From contig NZ_MUXN01000024.1 in assembly GCF_001995215.1 (NCBI RefSeq), forward strand, positions 218,047 through 282,046: DNA of 64,000 nt, written 5' to 3'. Source of the stretch: Amycolatopsis azurea DSM 43854. Lineage in GTDB: Bacteria; Actinomycetota; Actinomycetes; Mycobacteriales; Pseudonocardiaceae. The notes below the pieces were generated by a model. It saw nothing but the letters and a program-made list of their open reading frames with translations, had not been told where the DNA came from and searched no databases. This document shows, one piece after another, positions 16,240 through 25,430 of the stretch. Each line of letters begins with the position of its first letter. Positions within the stretch are counted from its first letter, which is position 1. The position numbers were made by a program, and so were the translations under genes.

Positions 16240-17732
16240 CGTGATCCGTTCTCGTCGGTCCGGGTCAGTACGGCTCGGTCGCTCTTGCCGCTGTGGGTGG
16301 TGGGCACGCGGGTGATGCGGACGAAGCGGCGCGGCATCATGTGCGGCGGCAGGCTCTCGGCCAGATGGGCGCGCAGGGCGGCGTCCGGTACGTCGGTCAG
16401 TTCGCCCACGACATGCGCACTGAGGGAGACCCTGCCCCGGTCGTCCTTGTCCGCGGTGAGAACAGCGGCGGTCACGGCCGGATGGGTCAGCAGCGCGCCT
16501 TCGATCTCGGCGGGATCCACCCGATGGCCGCGGATCTTGAGCTGACGGTCCATCCGGCCCAGGTACACCAGGGTGCCGTCGAGAAGTCTCCGCGCCAGGT
16601 CCCCGGTGCGGTAAAGCCGCGCTCCCGGCGGGCCGAACGGATCCGGGACGAACCGCTCGGCGGTCAGGGCGGGGCGTCCGCCATAGCCGCGTGCGACGCC
16701 GACGCCGCCGATGTGGACCTCGCCGGTGGCCCCGTCGAGTACCGGCCGGTGCTCCGGATCGAGCAGCCACACCGACACGCCGTCGATCGGCGCGCCGATC
16801 AGGTCGGCCGTCGTCACCGGGTCACGCGGTACGGGGTACCGGGTCGAGGTCATGGTGCATTCGGTCGGGCCGTACTGGTTGACGAGCCCGCCCGGCAGCA
16901 GGTGCCTGCCACCGGAGGCCAGGAACGGCAACAGCGACTCCCCGCTCGACACGATCAGCGCGACCGTCCGCAGCGCCGCCGCGGCGGCCTCGTGCCCGGT
17001 CATGAAGCCGAGGAAGGTCGGGGTCACGCTGAGCAGCGTGGTGACGCCGAAAGTGCGTAGGGTGTCGGCGAACTCGGCCGGCCGCAGCAGTCTGGCGCGG
17101 GGGACCAGCACCACGCAGCCACCGGCGACGAGCGGCGCGAACACGTCGCGGATCGAGGCGTCGTAGCCGATCGGGGCCACCTGGAGGGCGACCGTCCCCG
17201 GTCCCAGCCCGTTGTCCGTACCGATCGCGCGCAGGTAGGACCGCAGACCGCCGTGTTCGATCAGCACGGCGTTCGGCGCGCCGGTCGACCCGGACGTGTG
17301 GCTGACGTAGGCGAGCGTGTGTGGCGTGACCACGGGCAAGCGCGTCGCCGCGGCGGGCGGCGCGTCCTGGTCGATCAGGACGACCGGGCCGGTCAAGGGC
17401 AGCGAGAGCCGTTCGGCGAGCGCTGTCGTCGTCACCAGCGTCCGCGCGCCGCCGGTCCGGCACATGGCTTCGAGACGTGCGTGAGGGAGACCGGCGTCGA
17501 GAGCGAGGAACGCGCCACCCGCCCGCGCCACGGCGGCCATCGCGATCACGGCGTCCACGCCGCGGTCGACGGCGATGGCGCAGACCTGTTCCGGTTCCAG
17601 CCCGCTGCCCGCCAGGGTCCGGGCTAGCCGCTGGATCCGGTCGGTCAGCTCCCCGTAGCTCAGGTGGCCGTCCGGGGTGCGGATCGCGGGCGCCCCGGCG
17701 GGATGTGCGAAGAGGTCGTCGACGAAGGTCAT
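16236..17732 (-). CDS. Free-standing NRPS adenylation domain
   Basis: A 498-residue A domain alone, with no C or T domain. Core motifs are present (TSGSTG, NQYGPTECT, YRTGDLARR, the hinge Gly/Arg segment near LGRMDRQLKIRGHRVDPAEIEGAL, and a C-terminal catalytic Lys in HSGKSDRAVL), but the A3 loop reads GAPNAV instead of GxPKGV, losing a usually conserved lysine. By-eye pocket residues (235, 236, 239, 278, 299, 301, 322, 330, 331) are D-A-R-S-V-S-Q-M-T, matching no code I know. ATGA overlaps join it to the NRPS upstream and the carrier downstream. The amino acid is unassigned. Confidence 0.88.
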   Translation of the reverse strand: MTFVDDLFAHPAGAPAIRTPDGHLSYGELTDRIQRLARTLAGSGLEPEQVCAIAVDRGVDAVIAMAAVARAGGAFLALDAGLPHARLEAMCRTGGARTLVTTTALAERLSLPLTGPVVLIDQDAPPAAATRLPVVTPHTLAYVSHTSGSTGAPNAVLIEHGGLRSYLRAIGTDNGLGPGTVALQVAPIGYDASIRDVFAPLVAGGCVVLVPRARLLRPAEFADTLRTFGVTTLLSVTPTFLGFMTGHEAAAAALRTVALIVSSGESLLPFLASGGRHLLPGGLVNQYGPTECTMTSTRYPVPRDPVTTADLIGAPIDGVSVWLLDPEHRPVLDGATGEVHIGGVGVARGYGGRPALTAERFVPDPFGPPGARLYRTGDLARRLLDGTLVYLGRMDRQLKIRGHRVDPAEIEGALLTHPAVTAAVLTADKDDRGRVSLSAHVVGELTDVPDAALRAHLAESLPPHMMPRRFVRITRVPTTHSGKSDRAVLTRTDENGSR

Positions 17733-20700
17733 GTCGGCTCGCCGGCCAGCAGTTGCTCCACCTCGGCGTCGGAGAGTCCGGCGATCTCGTCTTCGAGCGC
17801 CTGGGTCACCGCTCGGGCCAGGTCGGTGACCGTGGTGGCTTCGAACAGGCAGCGCAGCGGAAGCTCCACCGCGAACGCGTTCCGCAACTCGGCGAGAACC
17901 CGGGTGGCCAGCAGCGAATGCCCACCCAGTGCGAAGAAATCATCCGTTACCCCGATCCGCTCCACACCGAGCACCTCGCGCCAGATGTCGGTGATGAGCT
18001 GCTCGGCCGGGCCCCGGGGCGCCTCGGCCGGACCGGTACCGGACGCGGTCAGTTCCGCCGCGGGCAAGGCTTTCCGGTCGACTTTCCCGCTCGCCGTCAG
18101 CGGCAGGGCGGGGAGTTTCGCCCAGCGTGCCGGGACCATGTACTCCGGCAGCAGCGCGCGCAGGTGTTCCCGCAAGCTGTCCGCGCCCGGCTCACCGACC
18201 ACATAGGCGGCCAGCAGCGGGTCTCCCGACGGGTCCGCCGCGGTGACCACCACGGCCGCGTCCACGTCCGGATGCCGCAACAGGGCCGCCTCGACCTCCC
18301 CGAGTTCGAGGCGCAGGCCGCGGATCTTGACCTGGTGGTCGATGCGCCCGAGGAACTCGATCGTCCCGTCCGGCCGGTGCCGCACCAGGTCTCCCGTGCG
18401 GTAGAGCCGTGCTCCCGCCGGGCCGAACGGATCCGGGACGAACCGCTCGGCGGTGCGGGCGACGTCGTTGTGGTAGCCGCGGGCCAGCCGCACCCCGCCG
18501 AGGCACAGCTCGCCGGGAACCCCGGTGGGAACCAGGCGGAGATCGGCGTCCACGATGTAGGCGCGGGTACCCGGGACCGTCTTGCCGAGCGGCATCGCGG
18601 CGCCCGCGGGCTGACCGTCGAGGTCGCCGGTCACCGGGTGCAGTACCGAGCAGATGGTCGCCTCGGTCGGCCCGTAGCTGCACAGGAACCGTCCTGGCAG
18701 GCCGGACTCCGCCCACATCCGCGCGTCGTCCGTCGTGACCACGTCGGCGCCGACGTTCATCAACCGCAGCCCTGCCAGCAATTCCGGGCCATAGCGCATC
18801 GCCTCGCGGTAGTAGGCGGGCGTGGTGTCGATGATCGTCACCCCATGCTCGGCCAGTCTGGCCGGGAGTTCGGCCGGGGTCCAGAACATCGGGTCGCTCA
18901 CCACGATCGTCGCTCCGGCGAGCAGGGTCGCCCCGATCTGGTCCATGGACACGTCGAAGGTGAGGGCGGACAACAGGACCACCCGGTCGTCGGAGCCGAT
19001 GGTGTAGGCGTCCGCGATCACCCGGCAGTGGTGGGCGTAGGACCGGTGCTCGGTCATGACGCCCTTGGGCCGCCCGGTCGAGCCGGAGGTGTAGATGACG
19101 TACGCCAGCGAGCGCGGATCGGGCTGGGGTGCCAGGTCTGTGGCGTCACCGTCGGACCATGCGACGTCGTCGACGGCGACCACTTCGCGGTCGCCGAACC
19201 GGCCGGCGAACTCGCGGGTGGTCACCACGAGCCGCGCGCCGGCGTCGGCGAGCATGAAGTCCAGCCGTTGCGCGGGATGCCTCGGGTCGAACGGGGCGTA
19301 CACGCCGCCCGATTTGAGCACGCCCAGCAGGACCACCACCGCGTCGAGCGACCGCTCCAGGCAGACCCCGACGACGGTCTCCGTCTGGACCCCGTGTGAC
19401 CGCAGCAGACGCGCGAACCGGTTGGCCCGTGCGTTCAGTTCGGCATAGGTCAGCTGTCGTCCGCCGCAGACCACGGCCACGGCTTCGGGGCGGCGTGCGG
19501 CCTGTCGCTCGACCAGTTCGGGTACGCACAAGGCGTGTTCGCTCGCCGGGTCCAAGGTGGACAGTCGCTCGCGATCCGGGTCGGCCCAGTCGTGCAGCAG
19601 ACGTCGGCGTTCGTCCTCGCCGACGACGTCCAACTCGGCCAGCCTGCGGTCCGGAGCGGCGCCGATGCTCGCCAGCAGACGGAGGTAGTGCGCCGCCATC
19701 CGCTCGATGGTCGCGCGGTCGAACAGGCTGGTCGCGTACTCGAAGACACAACGCAGCTCGCCGCCGTCGCGTTGCTGGACGGACACGGTGAGGTCGAACT
19801 TGGCGACCGAGGCGCCCGCCGGGATCGGCTGGACGGCGGCGCCGCACAGGGTGCCCGGCCGGTTCTCCAGATTCTCCAGCTCGAACATGATCTGGAACAG
19901 CGGGTTGCGGGAGAGGTCCCGGTCCGGCTGCAGCGCGTCGACGAGATGCTCGAACGGCAGGTCCTGATGGGCGAACGCCTCGGTGCAGCCGCGCCGAACC
20001 TGGTCGAGCAGCTCGGTGAAGGTCGGCGAGCCCGACAGGTCGGCCCGCAGGACCAAGGTGTTGGTGAAGAGACCCAGCAGTTCTTCGGTCTCCTGCCGGG
20101 TCCGGCCCGCCACCGGCGTGCCGACCGAGACGTCGGTGCGTCCGGTGTAGCGGCCGAGCAGCACGTGGAACACGGCCAGCATGGTCATGAACGGTGTCGC
20201 GCCATGCCGGGCCGCCAGCTCGTTCACCGCACGGGCCACCGGCACCGGGACGGTGGCCGAAACGGTGTCCCCGCGCGGGTCACGCCGCGCCGGACGCGGC
20301 CGGTCGGTGGTCAGCTCGACCGGGGTGAGCCCGGCGAGCCTGTCCCGCCAGTACCGGAGCTGACCGGCCATGTCCTCGGATCGCTGCCAGACGGCGAAGT
20401 CCGCGTACTGGACCGGCAGCGCCTGCCCGTGGGCCTCGTTCAGGTCGCGGAACAGGATGGCCATCGACCAGGCGTCGAAGGCGATGTGATGCAGGGTGAG
20501 CGCGACCAGATGCTCGTCTTCGGCCACCCGGATCACGGTGACGCGCAGCGGGTGCTCGCGCGCGAGGTCGAACGGACGGCCCGACACCTGGCGCAGCAGC
20601 TCGCGGGCCGCCGTGGGCTCGCCGGTCATGTCGACGAGGCGGAACGCGACCGGCCCCGGCGGGTCGACGATCTGCACCGGGTCGCCGTCCCGGTCGACGT

Positions 20701-23700
20701 AACGGGTGCGCAGCACCTCGTGCCGGGCGGCGAGCCGGTCCAGTGCCTGCTGGAACGTGCTGACGGAAAGCGCGCCGGAAAGCCGCAGGGCCAGCGGGAC
20801 GAGGTATTCGACGCTGCCCGGTTCGAGCTGGTCGAGGAACCACATCCGCTGCTGGGCGAACGACAACGGCAGCCCGCGGTCACGCGGGACCGGTCGTATC
20901 GCCGAGAGGGAGACGCCGGTGGTGCTCGCGTCGAGCCTGGCGGCGAGTTGTTCGACGGTCCGGTCGTCGAACAACTCGCCGACCGTGAGCTCGGCGCCGA
21001 ACTCGCGCCGGAGTTTCAGCACGAGCCGGATCGCGAGGAGGGAGTGACCCCCCAGAGCGAAGAAGTCGGCGCGGACATCGACATGCTCGACGCCGAGCAA
21101 CTCGGCCATGGCGGCCGCGACGAACTCTTCGGTCGGTGTGCTCGGAGCGGTGCGATCGTCCGAAGTGGACTCCGGGACGCCGTCCGGGGTGGGCAGCGCG
21201 GCGCGGTCGAGTTTGCCGTTGGGGCCCAGCGGGAGCGCGTCGAGGGCGTGAACGGCAGGAGGGATCATGGGCGGCGGCAACCGGGTGGCCAGGTGTTCCC
21301 GCAGGTCGTCGGGAAGGGTGCCGTCGGCGGGCACCGCGTAGGCGACGAGAGTGGTGTCCCCGGCCGGAGTCCGGTGGGGCATGACGGCGGCCGCCGCGAC
21401 GTCGGGATGCGCACACAGCGCGGCCTCGATCTCGGCGGGCTCGATGCGCACGCCGTTGATCTTGACCTGATCGTCGACGCGGCCGACGAACTCCAGCACC
21501 CCGTCCTGCCGCCAGCGCACCAGGTCGCCAGTGCGGTACCAGCGTTCTCCGGGAACCGAGGGATAAGGATGTGGGGTGAACTGCCGGGCCGTCTGATGTG
21601 GACGATCGGCGTAGCCGCGCGCGAGGCCCGCGCCGCTGACGCACAGCTCGCCCGGCACCCCGATCGGCACGAGCCGGTCCGAGGCGTCCACGACGAACAC
21701 CCGCGTCCCGGACAGGGGCGTGCCGATGGGCACGGTGCCGTCCTGGTCGTCACGCCGGTACCGCCACGCCGTCACGTCGATGGCACATTCCGTGGGGCCG
21801 TAAGTGTTCTCCACCTCGACGTCGAGCAGCGTGGTCAGGCGACGGCACAGCGACGCCGGCAGCGCCTCACCCGCCGAGCAGATCAAGCGCAGCGACGCGC
21901 ACTCGGCGAAACCGGGCTCGTCGAGCAGCAGGCGCAGCACCGACGGGACGAGTTGCAGGACCGTGGCGCCGTGCCGGACGATCGCCCCCGCCATCGCGGC
22001 GGGATCGCGGTGAGCGCCGGGCGGCGCCATGACCAGCGTGGCACCGGCGGCGAACGGGGTCAGCAGCTCCCACAGCGAGGCGTCGAACCCGATCGTGGTC
22101 TTCTGCAGGACCCGGTCCGCGGCGGTGAGCTGGGTGCGGACCGACCACAGGACCCGGTTGCGGATGCCGCCGTGGGTGACCGCGACCCCCTTGGGCCTTC
22201 CCGTCGAACCCGAGGTGTGCACGACATAGGCGACCTGCGCGCCATGGATCGCCGGGCGCTCGGCGAGAGCGTGACGGGCGATGGTGTCCCGATTTTCGTC
22301 CAGGTCGACCCGGGTGAGGCTGTCCGGCAGGTGGACGTCCACGGTGGAGTGCGACAGCACCAGCGTGGCGCCGGTGTCGGCGACGACCTGGCGAAGACGT
22401 CCGGTCGGATGATCCGGCGGCAGCGGGACATAGGTGCCGCCCGCGGTGAGGATCGCCAGCAACGCGATGACCAGGTCGGTCCCGCGGTCCAGTGCGACGC
22501 CGACGGGTGTCTCCGTGCCGACGCCGTGCTGTCGCAGGTACCCGGCCAGGGCGCCGACGCGTACGGCGAGTTCGCCGTAGGTCACTTCGTCCACATCGGA
22601 CACGACGGCCACGGACCGTGGGGAGCGTGCCGCCTGCTCGAAGAACAGTTCGGGCAAGGACTGTCCGGCCGTCTCGGTCGTGGCCGTGCCGAAGGACCGT
22701 AGCCGTTCCTGCTCGGGCTCGGCGACCAGTTCGAGCAGAGGTGCCGGGCCCTCCGGGGCGGCGGTGATCTCTTCGAGCAGCCGCAGGTAGTTGGCGGCCA
22801 TCCGGTCGATCCTGGCACGGTCGAACAGGCTCGTCGGATGGATGAGCTGGCCCTGTACCGAGCCGTCGGCGAACTGGGCCAGGTGCAGCGACAGGTCGAA
22901 AGCCGAGGCCGCCCACAGCGGCGGGCACAACGAGACGTCGAGGCCGGGCAGCCGATAGGGCTGGCGCCGGGCGTCGTACCAGGCGATACCGGCCTGGAAG
23001 ACCGGGTTCCGGGACGGGTCCCGCTCCGGCTCCAGTTTGGCGATGACCTGATCGAACGGGACGTCCTGATGCGCGTACGCCTCGAGAGCGGTCTTCCTCG
23101 CCTGCCCGAGAACTTCCACAAAGGACGGTTCGCCGGACAGATCACCGCGCAGCACCAGCGTGTTGAGGAACATCCCGATCAGCGACAGCTCGTCCGGGCG
23201 CCTGGTGGAGACCGAGACCCCGACGGCGATGTCGTCCTGGCCCGAATAGCGTGCCAGCAGGAGCTGGTACGCGGCCAGGTACACCATGAACGGCGTCGCG
23301 CGGTGGGCGCGTCCCAGCTCCCGCAGCCTCGCGGCCAGGTCCGACGGCACGATGAAGTCGACGCTGTCGCCGTCGGCCGCCCACCGGGCCGGCCGGGGCC
23401 GATCGGCGGGCAGCTCCAGCGGCGCGAGTCCGGCGAGCCGGTCCGCCCAGTACGCGAGCCCGCCGTCGGTGGCCTTCCGCTCGCGGCGACGCAGGGCGTC
23501 GTGGTGCTGGAGGTCTGGCTCCGGCAGCTTCTGTGCCCCGTAGAACGCGTCGAGCTCCCTGGCCAGCACGCTCCAGGACAAGCCGTCGAAGGCGATGTGG
23601 TGCACGGCGATCAGCAGGATCGCCTCGTCGACGGCCAGCCGGACCAGCGTGACCCGCCACGGCGGCTCCGTGCGCAGGTCGATCGGGGTGCGCAGATCGC

Positions 23701-24019
23701 GCAGCCGGATCTCCCGCAGACTCGATTCCCGTTCGGCGGGCGACAGTCCTGATAGGTCTACAGTGGACGGTTCGACCGGCGCCGGATCCCTGACCACCTG
23801 CACCGCGGTACCGTTCACCGTGTCGAACCGGGACCGCAGTACCGCGTGCCGGGACGCGATTTCCGTCAATGCCGCCGTCAGGGCCTCGACGTCTAGGTCA
23901 CCGCGGAGCCGCAGGGTCGCGGACAGCAGATGCTCGATGGCCGCGCCGGACCGCAGCTGATCGATGAACCACAGCTGTTCCTGCGCCGACGACAACGGGT
24001 GGACGTCACCGCTTGCCAC
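17729..24019 (-). CDS. Bimodular NRPS, C-A-T-C-A-T
   Basis: 2096 residues. C1 about 8-435 (HHIAFDG), A1 about 453-955, T1 Ser about 992 (LGGHSLL), C2 about 1041-1465 (HHIAFDA, glycine replaced by alanine), A2 about 1496-2000, T2 Ser about 2033. There is no epimerase, methyltransferase or thioesterase. Pocket residues read by eye: A1 D-A-W-Q-C-A-T-I-D, close to the Gln code DAWQFGLID; A2 D-V-D-D-M-V-S-I-C, unknown but with acids at 239 and 278, as expected for a side-chain amine. C1 looks like an ordinary LCL domain, so it probably takes an aminoacyl group from the free carrier protein. A GTG start (24019) follows the oxygenase stop by 5 bp. The product chain must pass to the TE-bearing NRPS. 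Confidence 0.95.
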   Translation of the reverse strand: MASGDVHPLSSAQEQLWFIDQLRSGAAIEHLLSATLRLRGDLDVEALTAALTEIASRHAVLRSRFDTVNGTAVQVVRDPAPVEPSTVDLSGLSPAERESSLREIRLRDLRTPIDLRTEPPWRVTLVRLAVDEAILLIAVHHIAFDGLSWSVLARELDAFYGAQKLPEPDLQHHDALRRRERKATDGGLAYWADRLAGLAPLELPADRPRPARWAADGDSVDFIVPSDLAARLRELGRAHRATPFMVYLAAYQLLLARYSGQDDIAVGVSVSTRRPDELSLIGMFLNTLVLRGDLSGEPSFVEVLGQARKTALEAYAHQDVPFDQVIAKLEPERDPSRNPVFQAGIAWYDARRQPYRLPGLDVSLCPPLWAASAFDLSLHLAQFADGSVQGQLIHPTSLFDRARIDRMAANYLRLLEEITAAPEGPAPLLELVAEPEQERLRSFGTATTETAGQSLPELFFEQAARSPRSVAVVSDVDEVTYGELAVRVGALAGYLRQHGVGTETPVGVALDRGTDLVIALLAILTAGGTYVPLPPDHPTGRLRQVVADTGATLVLSHSTVDVHLPDSLTRVDLDENRDTIARHALAERPAIHGAQVAYVVHTSGSTGRPKGVAVTHGGIRNRVLWSVRTQLTAADRVLQKTTIGFDASLWELLTPFAAGATLVMAPPGAHRDPAAMAGAIVRHGATVLQLVPSVLRLLLDEPGFAECASLRLICSAGEALPASLCRRLTTLLDVEVENTYGPTECAIDVTAWRYRRDDQDGTVPIGTPLSGTRVFVVDASDRLVPIGVPGELCVSGAGLARGYADRPHQTARQFTPHPYPSVPGERWYRTGDLVRWRQDGVLEFVGRVDDQVKINGVRIEPAEIEAALCAHPDVAAAAVMPHRTPAGDTTLVAYAVPADGTLPDDLREHLATRLPPPMIPPAVHALDALPLGPNGKLDRAALPTPDGVPESTSDDRTAPSTPTEEFVAAAMAELLGVEHVDVRADFFALGGHSLLAIRLVLKLRREFGAELTVGELFDDRTVEQLAARLDASTTGVSLSAIRPVPRDRGLPLSFAQQRMWFLDQLEPGSVEYLVPLALRLSGALSVSTFQQALDRLAARHEVLRTRYVDRDGDPVQIVDPPGPVAFRLVDMTGEPTAARELLRQVSGRPFDLAREHPLRVTVIRVAEDEHLVALTLHHIAFDAWSMAILFRDLNEAHGQALPVQYADFAVWQRSEDMAGQLRYWRDRLAGLTPVELTTDRPRPARRDPRGDTVSATVPVPVARAVNELAARHGATPFMTMLAVFHVLLGRYTGRTDVSVGTPVAGRTRQETEELLGLFTNTLVLRADLSGSPTFTELLDQVRRGCTEAFAHQDLPFEHLVDALQPDRDLSRNPLFQIMFELENLENRPGTLCGAAVQPIPAGASVAKFDLTVSVQQRDGGELRCVFEYATSLFDRATIERMAAHYLRLLASIGAAPDRRLAELDVVGEDERRRLLHDWADPDRERLSTLDPASEHALCVPELVERQAARRPEAVAVVCGGRQLTYAELNARANRFARLLRSHGVQTETVVGVCLERSLDAVVVLLGVLKSGGVYAPFDPRHPAQRLDFMLADAGARLVVTTREFAGRFGDREVVAVDDVAWSDGDATDLAPQPDPRSLAYVIYTSGSTGRPKGVMTEHRSYAHHCRVIADAYTIGSDDRVVLLSALTFDVSMDQIGATLLAGATIVVSDPMFWTPAELPARLAEHGVTIIDTTPAYYREAMRYGPELLAGLRLMNVGADVVTTDDARMWAESGLPGRFLCSYGPTEATICSVLHPVTGDLDGQPAGAAMPLGKTVPGTRAYIVDADLRLVPTGVPGELCLGGVRLARGYHNDVARTAERFVPDPFGPAGARLYRTGDLVRHRPDGTIEFLGRIDHQVKIRGLRLELGEVEAALLRHPDVDAAVVVTAADPSGDPLLAAYVVGEPGADSLREHLRALLPEYMVPARWAKLPALPLTASGKVDRKALPAAELTASGTGPAEAPRGPAEQLITDIWREVLGVERIGVTDDFFALGGHSLLATRVLAELRNAFAVELPLRCLFEATTVTDLARAVTQALEDEIAGLSDAEVEQLLAGEPT

Positions 24020-24024
24020 GATGG

Positions 24025-25029
24025 TCAGCCTTTCGTGCCGTTTTCGCCGGTCGAGGGTTCGGCCATGGCCACGGCGATCTTCCGCGGGCCGGTGAACGGT
24101 TCACGGCCGTGCGAGGAGAGCATGTTGTCGACCATCAGCACGTCGCCGCGCTGCCAGTCGAAGCGCCGGGACGCGGCCCGATAGCACTCCCGCAGGTGGG
24201 CCACGACGTCGTCGGGGATGGTGCCGCCGTCGCCGTAGTAGGTGTTGGTCGGCAGGTCTTCCTCGGCGAGCATGGCGCGTAACCCGGCGCAGACGTCCTC
24301 GGCCAGCGTGGTCACGTGGAAGAACGTGAGATGGTTGAACCACACGGCCTCGCCGGTGACCGGGTGCCGGTGCACGGCCTGGCGCCGGGCCCTGGTGCGC
24401 AGCCCGTTCCGGTCGAGCCATTCGGTCTCGACACCGTTGCGCGCGCAGTAGTCCGTGACCTCGTCGCGGTCGCTGGTGTTGAACGTCTGCTGCCACGGCA
24501 ACCCGAACGACTCGGTGAAGTTCCGCGTCACCATCCAGCCCCTGGCCTCGAACTCCGCCCGGACGGCGGGATCGATCGACGCCAGGATCCGCCGCGTGTC
24601 GGCCAGCGGCGTCGCGCCGAGGGTGTCCGGTGGCCGCACGCAGTAGAAGAACAGGCTCAGCGGCCAGGCGGCCTGGTAGGAGTTCTCGTTGTGCAGGAAG
24701 ATCTCCTCGGCCTCCGGGTAGTCCGTCGAGGTGTAAACCTGGCCCTTGATCGTGCTACGGGGCGAAGAGCGCTCCTGGTAGGTCAGCGGCGGACCGGCCA
24801 GCGCGCGGACGGCGGTGTCGAACCCGTCGACGTCGTCGATGTCGAACCCGCGCAGCAACACGGCGCCGTGTTCGAGCAGCCGGTCCCGGATCGCGGTCCG
24901 GCGGGCCGGGAGTGAGGCGGTGTCCTTGGCCTCGCCCTGGCCTGGAGTCACCACGAAGGGCAGGGCACGTTCCTGCCCGGACGAGTCGTTTGCCGGGGAG
25001 ACGGACGGTACAGCGGTCATGTCCGCCAT
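24025..25029 (-). CDS. TauD/SyrP-like Fe(II)/2-oxoglutarate oxygenase
   Basis: About 334 residues. The metal ligands are visible: HNENSYQ gives His-x-Glu, as in clavaminate synthase, AsnO and VioC relatives, and the distal His is in DNMLSSHGREPFTGPRKI, whose Arg should bind 2-oxoglutarate. SyrP-like proteins hydroxylate carrier-bound Asp; AsnO and VioC hydroxylate free amino acids. With an Asn-type A domain in the partner NRPS, beta-hydroxylation of Asn/Asp is the simplest guess, but Dap or Gln are possible. I use the ATG at 25029 (MADMTAV...); the ATG at 25020 is equally possible. First gene of the minus-strand operon, divergent from mbtH. Confidence 0.85.
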   Translation of the reverse strand: MADMTAVPSVSPANDSSGQERALPFVVTPGQGEAKDTASLPARRTAIRDRLLEHGAVLLRGFDIDDVDGFDTAVRALAGPPLTYQERSSPRSTIKGQVYTSTDYPEAEEIFLHNENSYQAAWPLSLFFYCVRPPDTLGATPLADTRRILASIDPAVRAEFEARGWMVTRNFTESFGLPWQQTFNTSDRDEVTDYCARNGVETEWLDRNGLRTRARRQAVHRHPVTGEAVWFNHLTFFHVTTLAEDVCAGLRAMLAEEDLPTNTYYGDGGTIPDDVVAHLRECYRAASRRFDWQRGDVLMVDNMLSSHGREPFTGPRKIAVAMAEPSTGENGTKG

Positions 25030-25200
25030 CGTGTCCGTTCGGCCCGTGCCCCAGAAGAGAATGACGGGTAGTGCGGACCCCGTCGCCGTGCCGGAGGTTC
25101 TGCGTGTTCTTCTCTGCACCCGCGCACGCCCTCGCGGGCAGGCTCGACCCCACCGGTGAACCGACAGCCGGGTGCGCCAGTGACTTCAGGAGAGACACCC
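25030..25200. promoter_or_regulatory. Divergent promoter region oxygenase/mbtH
   Basis: 171 bp between the start of the minus-strand NRPS operon and mbtH, with no coding content. It must hold both promoters. An AGGAGAG ribosome site for mbtH lies at 25188-25194. I saw no iron-box palindrome (TTAGGTTAGGCT-type) here, which counts against iron-regulated siderophore expression. No clear SARP direct repeat was recognised by eye. Confidence 0.5.
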
Positions 25201-25416
25201 ATGCGCGAGGAGCAGACCGACCAGCGGGCTTACCTGGTCGTGGTCAACCACGAGGAGCAGTACTCGATCTGGCCGTCCGACCGTGATCTCCCGGCGGGAT
25301 GGCGTGCCGAGGGGACGCGCGGCGGCCGCGAGGAGTGTCTCGCCCACATCGAAGAGGTGTGGACCGACATGCGGCCACTGAGCCTGCGACGGCAGCTCGA
25401 TCCGACAGCGGGCTGA
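25201..25416 (+). CDS. mbtH: MbtH-like NRPS accessory protein
   Basis: A 71-residue MbtH-family protein with the hallmark residues: NHEEQYSIWP, PAGW, then CLAHIEEVWTDMRPLSLR. MbtH proteins bind A domains and are often needed for their folding and activity. There is only one in this cluster, so it could serve all five A domains. The ATG at 25201 has an AGGAGAG site 7 nt upstream; a longer in-frame start (25156) has none. Followed by the SbnA-like gene after 14 bp, clearly one transcript. Confidence 0.95.
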   Translation: MREEQTDQRAYLVVVNHEEQYSIWPSDRDLPAGWRAEGTRGGREECLAHIEEVWTDMRPLSLRRQLDPTAG

Positions 25417-25430
25417 GCCGGCGAAATCCC

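Noticed and set aside
19535..22702. A 1055-codon plus-strand open frame opposite NRPS 1, and similar very long frames opposite NRPS 2
   Set aside because: They are antisense to clear C and A domain motifs, have the Arg/Gly/Val-heavy composition of high-GC shadow frames and show no domain motifs.
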